Shown here piece by piece: positions 22,280-28,759 of a DNA stretch of 28,759 bases. A program made the translations under genes and the position numbers. The stretch comes from SHLQ01 sp964562985 (GTDB lineage: Bacteria > Actinomycetota > Acidimicrobiia > Acidimicrobiales > SHLQ01): the NCBI GenBank assembly GCA_964562985.1, contig CAZLWE010000044.1, positions 1 through 28,759 of the forward strand. Direction: 5' to 3'. Position 1 is the first letter of the stretch. Each line of letters starts with the position of its first letter. The notes below the pieces were generated by a model that was given only the letters and a program-made list of their open reading frames with translations, searched no databases and had not been told where the DNA came from.

Positions 22280-24423
22280 TGTGAGCCCCGAACCAACCGG
22301 CGATACGCTGACGAAGTGTGAGCCAGACGTTCGGCAACCCGAGCCGAAAGCGCCGTTTGGACCGCAAACACAAAGTCTGGGTCAGTCTGGCGCAGAGACT
22401 CCCACGTAGAGGTTGACAGTTGCAGGACCACGCAGGCGTCGTCGGTGATGACCGTCGCGGTTCGTTCGGTTCCTGCGAGGAAGCCCACTTCCCCGACTAC
22501 TGAGCCCCTTGTAAAACGACGGAACCGTACCCGTTCCCCATCGTCGCCAAATCCCCATGCGGTCAGCGAACCAGACTCAACAACAAACAGGTCACCGCCC
22601 GACTCTGAATTCGGCTCCATCACGACCGTCCCGGCCTGCAGTTCGATGCGAGTGCAATGATCCTCCAACATCTCGAGCATCGACAGGTCGATATCAGGCC
22701 TCTCCTCCAACTCGCTGAGTATCAGCTCCTCCATCGATTCGAGGGCATGATCGAGATCGAGGTGAGTGTGCTCGGCCCGAAGCCCACCGCGGACCAACGC
22801 ATGCGCTTGGACCTCGGTCAGTCCCGCCCAATGGACTTCCACGCCACGGCGATCTGTTCGACGTTGAATGCTTTGCAAACCCTGCACCACAGAAACGTCC
22901 AGCCCGCTGGTGCCTGTTAGATCGAGCACAAGGTGCGTGAGGTCACCGCCTTCGAGCATAGGAGTAATCAGATCGGTCACTCGGCGAATCGATCCGAAAA
23001 AGAGGAAGCCTGTCAGCTCGATTGCGACGACCCGACCGTTTTGCTCCACGAGGACTTCTCGTTCCCCAGTTGACCGGTCGACAGCGCTACGCGATGTCTC
23101 CAGCCGATGGATCTGCCGCACGGGATCGACTCGGCTGTAACTGAAAACAAAGCCGACCACCGCCGCCAATAGACCCACACCGATGCCAGCGAGCACCCCG
23201 AATGCGATGATCGATCCGAGGATCAAAACCGACAAGAATCCGTCGATGAGGCGCAACCGGCTTCGAAGCTGCTCCACCCAATCAACGAGCATCGACAGAC
23301 CCACCGTCACCAATACCCCGCCAACCACAGCTCTCGGGATGAGTGCTACAACATCAATTCCGGCGACCACTACACCAAGGCACGCGGCGAGGATTGTGAA
23401 GGCAGCGATGGGGGTTCGGCTACCGATCGCCCGCGCCATCACCGTGCCCGAAATCAGGTGGTACGCGGGGTATCCAGAGAGCGCACCGACGAGGATGGCG
23501 CCGATGCCGGCCCGGGTCGCTTCGTTCTCTACTTCGACGTCCTCGCCAAGCTGCACCTCGAGGCCCGCGACGTTGAGCATCATCGAAATGAGAGCGACAC
23601 CAACGACACCCAGTGCTGGGATGGCTTGACCCGCAATTGCAGACCAGTCGGCACCGAGCAATTCAGATGGTCCTACGGGGGACCAACGTTGGGCCTCGGG
23701 AAACGGTCCGAGCAGCCAGCCGTTATCTCGAAGCGCATCGAGAGACCATCCAATAGCGCCAACGACATGTACGCCGATGAGCAGCGACACAAGTCCGAGG
23801 GGGAAGAGAAGGCCGCGCCCAAAGCGAGACCCAAAGGTCACGACCACAGCAGCGAGGGCGAGGCCGGGGAGCCACAGGCGAAATTGCTCCAAGGCGAACA
23901 GGCCGGGCACGTCGCTCCACTCCAACTCCCCGCCCACCATGATCTCCACCCCGGCTCGGGCGAGAATCCATCCGGTGCCTGCCAGAAATCCACTAATGAC
24001 GGGAAATGGCAGTGACCGTACGGCGGTCGCCAATCCAAATCGGCCGACGGCAATGAACGTAAGACCGGTCACCACTCCGACCACCATCACGAAGGCAAAA
24101 ATCGTGTCTTCCAACTGGTCGGCGTCGACTGCTGAAAGGCCTGTAGCAGCAGCTGCAAGTACGACGGCAGGGGTGTCCTGTTGGCTACCGATCGCTCCAG
24201 GAATCCGAGTCTGCAACCCGAGAAAGGCCGCAGCGAGTCCGGTGCCGACGACGGCAAGGCCAATACCACGCGGAAGGAAGGGTTGAAAAGGGCCAGCGAA
24301 CACGATGAACGCGAGCGAAATCGAAAGGCCGATCTGCAACGTTGACGCAGCTAGCCCTGCAACAACCTCTCGTACGACGTCAGAAATCGACAGCTGTCTC
24401 GCTGAGATCCCGTTCCCCCGCAT
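22276..24423 (-). CDS. SulP-family anion transporter with STAS and cyclic-nucleotide-binding domains
   Basis: 715 residues. About 12-14 membrane segments (15-430) carry the SulP pattern, including an early GSQQDTPAVVLAAA substrate-loop segment and GIGAILVGALSGYPAYHLISGT. A STAS domain follows (about 450-570) with THLVLDLTGTSGLDVSVVQGL. Residues about 595-700 are a cyclic-nucleotide-binding domain with VVGEVGFLAGTERTATV (Glu645, Arg654), which keeps the ligand-binding pair. SulP proteins move sulfate, bicarbonate or other anions, usually with sodium or protons. The substrate here is not evident. The gene starts the leftward operon and its stop overlaps the cyclase GTG start, so a nucleotide-gated transporter is translationally coupled to the enzyme that makes the nucleotide. 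Bicarbonate is attractive because class III cyclases of similar layout can be bicarbonate-activated, but this is speculation. Confidence 0.92.
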   Translation of the reverse strand: MRGNGISARQLSISDVVREVVAGLAASTLQIGLSISLAFIVFAGPFQPFLPRGIGLAVVGTGLAAAFLGLQTRIPGAIGSQQDTPAVVLAAAATGLSAVDADQLEDTIFAFVMVVGVVTGLTFIAVGRFGLATAVRSLPFPVISGFLAGTGWILARAGVEIMVGGELEWSDVPGLFALEQFRLWLPGLALAAVVVTFGSRFGRGLLFPLGLVSLLIGVHVVGAIGWSLDALRDNGWLLGPFPEAQRWSPVGPSELLGADWSAIAGQAIPALGVVGVALISMMLNVAGLEVQLGEDVEVENEATRAGIGAILVGALSGYPAYHLISGTVMARAIGSRTPIAAFTILAACLGVVVAGIDVVALIPRAVVGGVLVTVGLSMLVDWVEQLRSRLRLIDGFLSVLILGSIIAFGVLAGIGVGLLAAVVGFVFSYSRVDPVRQIHRLETSRSAVDRSTGEREVLVEQNGRVVAIELTGFLFFGSIRRVTDLITPMLEGGDLTHLVLDLTGTSGLDVSVVQGLQSIQRRTDRRGVEVHWAGLTEVQAHALVRGGLRAEHTHLDLDHALESMEELILSELEERPDIDLSMLEMLEDHCTRIELQAGTVVMEPNSESGGDLFVVESGSLTAWGFGDDGERVRFRRFTRGSVVGEVGFLAGTERTATVITDDACVVLQLSTSTWESLRQTDPDFVFAVQTALSARVAERLAHTSSAYRRLVRGSQ

Positions 24424-24525
24424 TCGACGAAGCTAGCCCGTCGTAGGTCAGCGGTCGAGACCGGGCTATCTCGGCACAGGTGCAACAGATGTGGTTCTGA
24501 CCTGTATGCATGGGATGATGTTGAT

Positions 24526-24545
24526 GTGTCGGATCGCGCCGACAC
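24526..24545. promoter_or_regulatory. 20-bp inverted repeat in the sulP/scramblase divergent region
   Basis: GTGTCGG (24526-24532) and CCGACAC (24539-24545) are a perfect 7-bp inverted repeat with a 6-base spacer, centred about 32 bases before the ATG of the scramblase-like gene and about 112 bases before the SulP start. The symmetry suits a dimeric regulator, or a 5'-UTR hairpin of the rightward gene. It does not match the Crp consensus TGTGA-N6-TCACA. Confidence 0.45.
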
Positions 24546-24566
24546 GCTCATCGATCGGAGAGAGCT

Positions 24567-25550
24567 ATGAGTGGCGGCGATATGACCCATCAACCAGAGC
24601 CAGGCTGGTATCCCGATCCGGCTGGCCGACACGAGCATCGTTGGTGGGATGGAATGGGCTGGATGGAGAACGTGTCGTCGCACGGCCGCCAGGCGGTCGA
24701 TTCGCTCGGTCCCGCCAAAGAGGTGTCGATCCCGGTAGCACCCGAAAAGATCCAACGGCAGATCGACAAGGCCACACCTCGTACGGTCGCAGGGCCGCCT
24801 CAAGACGCGGTTCGAGACGACGCCGACAGTACTCCTCCACCACCCACCGCCCCGCCACCGCCGGCCTCCGGATCCGAAACAGCGTCCCCGATATCGCTCA
24901 CCGCCGACTCGGTAAACAACCAATCGGCTTCCGACCTTCTCGAACAGCGGGTGTTGGTCGTCAACCAAAAGACCAAGCTGATCGAAGTCAATACCGAGTT
25001 CGCGCTCTTTGATTCGACCGGAGCCCAGGTCGGCGCGGTCCGCCAAGTTGGCCAGAGCAAGCTAAAGAAGGTCCTTCGTTTCGTTGGCAACTGGGACCAG
25101 TACTTCACCCACAAGTACCAGGTGGTCGACGCCGCCGGTAACGTCCGGCTTAGTCTTACCCGACCGGCGAAGTTCGTGAAGTCCCGCGTCATCGTGACGA
25201 ACGACCTTGGCGATGAGATCGGTGAGATCGCTCAGCAGAATTGGTTGGGCAAGATTCGATTTAACTACATGGTCAATGGTGAAGTAGTCGGCGGCATCTT
25301 CGCCGAGAATTGGCGTGCGTGGAACTTCTCCATCAAAGACGCCCATGACCGCGAGGTAGCGCGAATCACCAAGACGTTCGAAGGGCTCTTAAAGACCACC
25401 TTCACCACAGCGGACAACTACGTCCTGCACGTCCACGAAGACTTACCAGATCCATTCCGTCAGATGGTGTTCGCCTCGGCAGTCACCGTCGATACCGCAC
25501 TCAAGCAAGACGCTCGCGGGTTTAACGCTGGCTCGCTGCTCGACTTCTAG
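24567..25550 (+). CDS. DUF2510 - scramblase/LURP-like membrane-associated protein
   Basis: 327 residues with GGAG upstream of the ATG. Residues about 12-36 (GWYPDPAGRHEHRWWDGMGW) are a DUF2510 module, a short Trp-rich domain common in actinobacterial membrane and envelope proteins. A Pro-rich low-complexity linker (about 80-105) follows. Residues about 125-320 read as the phospholipid-scramblase/LURP-one-related beta-barrel: LEQRVLVVNQKTKLIEVNTE, VGQSKLKKVLRFVGNWDQYF, then VGGIFAENWRAWNFSIKDA. Scramblase relatives bind membranes, but lipid flipping by bacterial members is not established. It is divergent from the SulP-cyclase-lipoxygenase operon across 143 bases and may share its control. The stop lies three bases from the convergent PIG-L stop. 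Confidence 0.82.
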   Translation: MSGGDMTHQPEPGWYPDPAGRHEHRWWDGMGWMENVSSHGRQAVDSLGPAKEVSIPVAPEKIQRQIDKATPRTVAGPPQDAVRDDADSTPPPPTAPPPPASGSETASPISLTADSVNNQSASDLLEQRVLVVNQKTKLIEVNTEFALFDSTGAQVGAVRQVGQSKLKKVLRFVGNWDQYFTHKYQVVDAAGNVRLSLTRPAKFVKSRVIVTNDLGDEIGEIAQQNWLGKIRFNYMVNGEVVGGIFAENWRAWNFSIKDAHDREVARITKTFEGLLKTTFTTADNYVLHVHEDLPDPFRQMVFASAVTVDTALKQDARGFNAGSLLDF

Positions 25551-25553
25551 CTT

Positions 25554-26342
25554 CTACGCGCAGTCGAGAATTCGGTAGGACTCCGCGAGTCGATTCGCTG
25601 AGTCGCCCGGTTCGTTGTTGTCGAAGTGTTCGATGCCAGCGTCGGCGGCGATTCGCGCGTGGCGCTCACCCCACTCACGCATCAGCTTCTCCAGATCCCA
25701 CTCCACATCTCGCTTGGCGACTTGGGATTCGTGGGATCGCAGTGCCCGAAGTTTCGCATCAAAGGAGTCGTTGATGTCGACAAACAAGTCCTGCTCCACC
25801 GCGGAGATCCACATGTGTGGCACCGCGTGCGGTTCATATCCCTGGTCGAGTAACTCGGCGGTGAAGGACCGCGGGTTGCGAGCGTCTGGGTACACGGCGC
25901 GGATCGTCGCCTCGCCGGTTTCGGTGTGGTCGGGGTGACTGCCGTAGGTGCTGTCGAACCGGCGATACGGCGCTTGGGTAATGACCACGTCAGGCTTCTC
26001 GATGCGAATGATCCGCGAGATATCGCAGCGCAGCTTGAGGTTGTTCTCGACCATGCCGTCTGGGTGATGCAACCAATGGAGATCGCTCACGCCAACCTCG
26101 GCGGCGGCGGCGGTTTGTTCGGCCTCGCGCATAGCGGCAAGTTCGGTGGCGTCGACCGTCATGTCGTCCTCCCCCGCCTCCCCGGAGGTCACCAAGCAAT
26201 ACGCGACGTGGCTTCCTGCTTTGCTCAATTGGTCGACGGTGCCCGCGATGCCAAAGTCGATGTCGTCGGGGTGCGCCACGACGACAAGAACCCTTTTCGG
26301 AATCTCGATCGGTCCGTCAGCGGTGAGGAAGTGTCCACTCAT
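25554..26342 (-). CDS. PIG-L family deacetylase
   Basis: 262 residues from ATG 26342. The signature AHPDDIDFG (Ala23-His24-Pro-Asp26-Asp27) begins a Rossmann-like fold, and SHPDHTETG supplies the third metal-binding His; VTSGEAGED is also typical. PIG-L/LmbE enzymes are zinc N-deacetylases of GlcNAc-type sugars, including MshB (mycothiol) and Mca (mycothiol conjugates) in actinobacteria. Which it is cannot be fixed here; the VTSGEAGED loop, length and lone position leave both mycothiol-like and other sugars open. The frame could start earlier at 26405, but those 21 residues overlap the divergent methyltransferase start and lack family character. Confidence 0.9.
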   Translation of the reverse strand: MSGHFLTADGPIEIPKRVLVVVAHPDDIDFGIAGTVDQLSKAGSHVAYCLVTSGEAGEDDMTVDATELAAMREAEQTAAAAEVGVSDLHWLHHPDGMVENNLKLRCDISRIIRIEKPDVVITQAPYRRFDSTYGSHPDHTETGEATIRAVYPDARNPRSFTAELLDQGYEPHAVPHMWISAVEQDLFVDINDSFDAKLRALRSHESQVAKRDVEWDLEKLMREWGERHARIAADAGIEHFDNNEPGDSANRLAESYRILDCA

Positions 26343-26377
26343 ACTGCCCAAGCTACGGTCAAGTACACGGAGGTCCA

Positions 26378-27166
26378 ATGACCACATCTTCGTCAGAGCA
26401 CGCAAAGTCGCTCAACCAAGCACAATTCGGGGCGAACGCCGCCAACTATGCGAGCAGTCCCGTGCATGCGAAAGGTGCCAGTCTCGATCGAATGGTCGAG
26501 CTCGCCGCGCCAAAAGCGGGATGGCGCGGCCTCGATATCGCGACGGCTGCCGGGCATACGGCCTTCGCCTTCGCTCCCCACGTCTTAGAAATGACCGCCA
26601 CGGATCTCACCCCGGAGATGGTCGAGCTCTGCAGAGCACGAGCCCAAGAACTCGGACACGACAACGTGATCGTCCACCAAGCCGATGCTGAAGCTCTTCC
26701 CTTCCCTGATGGGGAATTCGATCTTGTGACCTGTCGGATCGCGCCACATCACTTTCCCAACCCGGACCGCTTCATCGCCGAAGTCGCTCGAGTGCTCACG
26801 CCCGGCGGAGTCTTTGTGCTGGTCGACAACATCGTTCCGCGCGACTCGCAAATTGCCGACGCTTACAACGCGTGGGAGAAGATCCGGGACCCAAGCCATG
26901 TCCAAGCGCTATCGGTCAATGAGTGGGTAGGGCTCTGCGAGAGTGCTGAATTGCATGTAACCCTGACGGAAACCGCACCAAAGAAGATGTCGTTTGCGAA
27001 CTGGGTCAACAACATGAGCGTTCCCGACGAACTTCGGCCCGGCCTCCTCGCCGACCTGCTCGACGCCGACGACGACATCGGCGCCTTCCTACAGCCGAGC
27101 GGCACCACCGAAGCAAACGCCGTCTTCGTGCTTACCGAAGGTTTGGTTCTCGCCGTTAAGCCCTAG
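26378..27166 (+). CDS. class I SAM-dependent methyltransferase
   Basis: 262 residues of the UbiE/Methyltransf_11 type. Motif I is GLDIATAAGHTAFAFAP (near 50), the acidic loop is TATDLTPEMVE, and QADAEALPFPDGEFDLVTCR with APHHFPNP gives motifs II-III; LTPGGVFVLVDN follows. Motif I is DIATAAGH where many relatives have DxGCGxG. Such enzymes transfer a methyl group from SAM to small molecules; the acceptor is unknown. The divergent start faces the PIG-L gene 35 bases away, and the stop shares CTAG with ilvE. Confidence 0.9.
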   Translation: MTTSSSEHAKSLNQAQFGANAANYASSPVHAKGASLDRMVELAAPKAGWRGLDIATAAGHTAFAFAPHVLEMTATDLTPEMVELCRARAQELGHDNVIVHQADAEALPFPDGEFDLVTCRIAPHHFPNPDRFIAEVARVLTPGGVFVLVDNIVPRDSQIADAYNAWEKIRDPSHVQALSVNEWVGLCESAELHVTLTETAPKKMSFANWVNNMSVPDELRPGLLADLLDADDDIGAFLQPSGTTEANAVFVLTEGLVLAVKP

Positions 27167-28182
27167 CGGGCGTCAAGCGGAGTGAGCCAACCGTGCACGT
27201 CCTCGGACTTTCCGGTTTGGACGTCGGTAAGCGCTTCGCGCAGTCTCAGCGTTATCGGGCCGGGTTGCCCGTCCCGCACTTCGATCGCTTCGCCATGGGC
27301 GATGACCTTGCCGACCGGAGCGATGACCGCGGCGGTTCCCGAAAGGAACATCTCGCCGTGCTCAGCCCAGGCCTTAAGCTCCGCGACCGGAATGCTGCGT
27401 TCTTCGACCTCCATTCCGAGATCCTGTGCGATCTGGATGATCGACTTGCGGGTGATGCCGTGCAGGAATGAGTCGTCCAAGTTGCGCGTGATGATGCGCT
27501 CTTCGTCGGCGAGGAAGAAGTTCGATGCGCCGGTCTCGGTGACGTCGTCGCCGCTGGCGAAGAGGACCTGGTCGGCGACGTGGTCCCGTTTGGCATCGAG
27601 CGTCGGCCCGAGGGCCATGACGTAGTTAGCACCGCTCTTGACCGATCCGAACTGCGGCGTGGTGCGGGGGGTATCGGTCTCGATATAGATCGACAGCGGT
27701 CGGATGCCGCCGGCAAAGTAATCACCAACTGGCGAGTTGATGACGTACAAGAGCCCCTGAGCACTCGGGCTCGCCGCAGCGCCGATGTTAGGCGAAGTGC
27801 CGATGCACGTTGGACGGATATAGAGCGAACCAGGAGGGTCCGGCGCGAACGACGCATTCGCCGTCGTGGCGTCGATGACGAGCTGTCGCAGCAGATCAGC
27901 GCTGGGCGGCGTCATACGAAGCTTGGCGATGCTCAGCAACATCCGCTGCACCGAATCCTCCATGCGGAAGATCGCAACGGACCCATCGACCTGACGATGC
28001 GCCTTTAGCCCTTCGAAGCACTCGCTCGCATAGTGCAACACGTGAGTGGCGGGGTGTAGTGAGAAGTTCTCCAGCGGCTGGGGGCCCTCGTAGGTGTACG
28101 CACCCTCGTCATAGTGGGCCACCGCCATGTGGTCGCCAAAGAGCGTGCCGAACGGGGCGCTAAAGGGATCAGGCTTGTCACT
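27163..28182 (-). CDS. ilvE: branched-chain amino acid aminotransferase
   Basis: 339 residues from ATG 28182, with AAAGGG as ribosome binding site. It belongs to class IV PLP aminotransferases of the BCAT2 group: HYASECFEGLKAHR (51-64), LYIRPTCIGT, VKSGANY with Lys183 as the PLP Schiff-base lysine, and TETGASNFF with ITRKSIIQIA in the C-terminal half. It interconverts leucine, isoleucine and valine with their 2-oxo acids using 2-oxoglutarate/glutamate in the cytosol. An in-frame ATG at 28221 would add 13 residues without family pattern. Confidence 0.95.
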   Translation of the reverse strand, partial: SDKPDPFSAPFGTLFGDHMAVAHYDEGAYTYEGPQPLENFSLHPATHVLHYASECFEGLKAHRQVDGSVAIFRMEDSVQRMLLSIAKLRMTPPSADLLRQLVIDATTANASFAPDPPGSLYIRPTCIGTSPNIGAAASPSAQGLLYVINSPVGDYFAGGIRPLSIYIETDTPRTTPQFGSVKSGANYVMALGPTLDAKRDHVADQVLFASGDDVTETGASNFFLADEERIITRNLDDSFLHGITRKSIIQIAQDLGMEVEERSIPVAELKAWAEHGEMFLSGTAAVIAPVGKVIAHGEAIEVRDGQPGPITLRLREALTDVQTGKSEDVHGWLTPLDAR

Positions 28183-28251
28183 CATCGCCCTTTTGTAGTC
28201 GCTCGCGAGCGCCAGCGCCACGTCATAGGCACCGGAACCCGACGTCGACGG

Positions 28252-28759
28252 CTACTGGTTCACGCGCCTTTCGATCTCTGCCAATAGGTCGTCCAACGGG
28301 ACATCTTGGAGTGAACCGACCGGAGCATCGTCGCTCTGGCTACTCGGCGCGCCGTTCGCTCGAACGAGCGTGCCGAGGGGCCGTGGATCTTCGCGTAACT
28401 GCGAGCAGTCAAGGTCCAGGCCAGTACGTGACTCAACACAGATCTCACCAGTGAGCTCACCGCTGGCAATATTGGTCTCGCTTCGAGCCACGAACCGCAC
28501 CTGATCTTCACGACCGATCGTGATTCGGCTGACACCCGATTCCGCTGGGGTCACCTCGTAGATGCGATCGGCCTCCGCCAAGTCTTGGCCGTAGAGCACT
28601 CGAATGGTGTTCTCGAGCGTCGTGTTGGCTGCTTCGGGCTCCGGCAGTCGATACAAGGTGGCCTCCGGAGCTTCACCATTAACGACCGTGTCGAGACGGA
28701 CCTCAAGATACGCCGTGATCGTTGACGCGGAGCCAAAGCTTGTGAGCGGTGTAACTGCG
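28252..28759 (-). CDS. unrecognised protein, C-terminal part (N-terminus beyond the window)
   Basis: An open frame of 168 codons plus stop runs off the right edge without interruption. A TTG at 28656 could be mistaken for a start, but the frame stays open upstream (TAYLEVRLDTVVNGEAPEAT precedes it), so the gene starts outside. The visible part is acidic and rich in Ser, Thr and Asp. It reads as alternating strands (SRITIGREDQVRFVARSETN) with two Cys (ICVES, LDCSQL) that could form a disulfide, which would suit a secreted or envelope protein. The tail is a hydrophilic linker and a short helix (LDDLLAEIERRVNQ). I do not recognise a family. It lies 69 bases before ilvE on the same strand. Confidence 0.65.
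   Translation of the reverse strand, partial: AVTPLTSFGSASTITAYLEVRLDTVVNGEAPEATLYRLPEPEAANTTLENTIRVLYGQDLAEADRIYEVTPAESGVSRITIGREDQVRFVARSETNIASGELTGEICVESRTGLDLDCSQLREDPRPLGTLVRANGAPSSQSDDAPVGSLQDVPLDDLLAEIERRVNQ

Noticed and set aside
24489..24505. TGTGG...CCTGT as a possible Crp site in the SulP promoter region
   Set aside because: The right half does not match TCACA and the spacing gives no symmetry.
1..28759. CRISPR arrays, insertion sequences, prophage or rRNA genes
   Set aside because: No regularly spaced repeats, transposase or integrase motifs, or rRNA-like segments were seen on either strand.

Overview
The window looks like a piece of a gene-dense, fairly GC-rich actinobacterial genome, possibly marine and Acidimicrobiia-like. 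The pointers are a DUF2510 membrane-protein module, an F420/PPOX-type split-barrel protein, a nickel superoxide dismutase with its dedicated protease, BioY, and class III cyclases fused to STAND-type ATPases. This is inference from gene content; there is no rRNA or tRNA here. A run of 100 Ns (20332-20431) shows a draft scaffold. No stretch longer than about 300 bases lacks a gene.

Left part (1-5.9 kb): the end of an ABC ATPase, then an operon encoding an AhpD/CMD-fold protein, a thioredoxin and a DsbA/FrnE-like protein. The CMD gene is interrupted by one in-frame TGA exactly where the second Cys of the CxxC motif belongs, and a bacterial SECIS-like hairpin follows. It is therefore best read as one selenoprotein (262-846). 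A leftward group (PPOX protein, nitrilase, TetR regulator) follows. Then comes a second selenoprotein, a GrdB/PrdB-like reductase (4192-5175) with a UPVC motif and its own SECIS-like hairpin, and a convergent iodotyrosine-deiodinase-like nitroreductase. Automatic annotation would split both selenoprotein genes in two.

Middle part (5.9-13.8 kb): sodN and sodX, bioY, a DUF1905 protein, a secreted esterase, a small cyclic-nucleotide-binding protein, a SEC-C protein, a Nudix hydrolase, a DODA-type dioxygenase, a Tat-exported molybdopterin oxidoreductase and a Nit2-like amidase. These are mostly single genes of ordinary type.

Right part (13.9-24.6 kb): a leftward four-gene array. It runs from a SulP transporter with STAS and cyclic-nucleotide-binding domains, to a class III nucleotidyl cyclase with ATPase and repeat domains, to an MFS transporter with a C-terminal cyclic-nucleotide-binding domain, to a 1067-residue fusion of a class 3 lipase with a lipoxygenase. 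A catalase-fold protein lies tail to tail with the fusion, and a scramblase-like protein diverges from the other end. I infer a cAMP-linked oxylipin system: the lipase releases a fatty acid, the lipoxygenase makes a hydroperoxide, the catalase-like protein transforms it, and two transporters are gated by the cyclic nucleotide made by the cyclase. I know of no described system with this composition, but its function is untested.

Right end (25.5-28.8 kb): a PIG-L deacetylase, a SAM methyltransferase, a branched-chain aminotransferase and the C-terminal part of an unrecognised protein.
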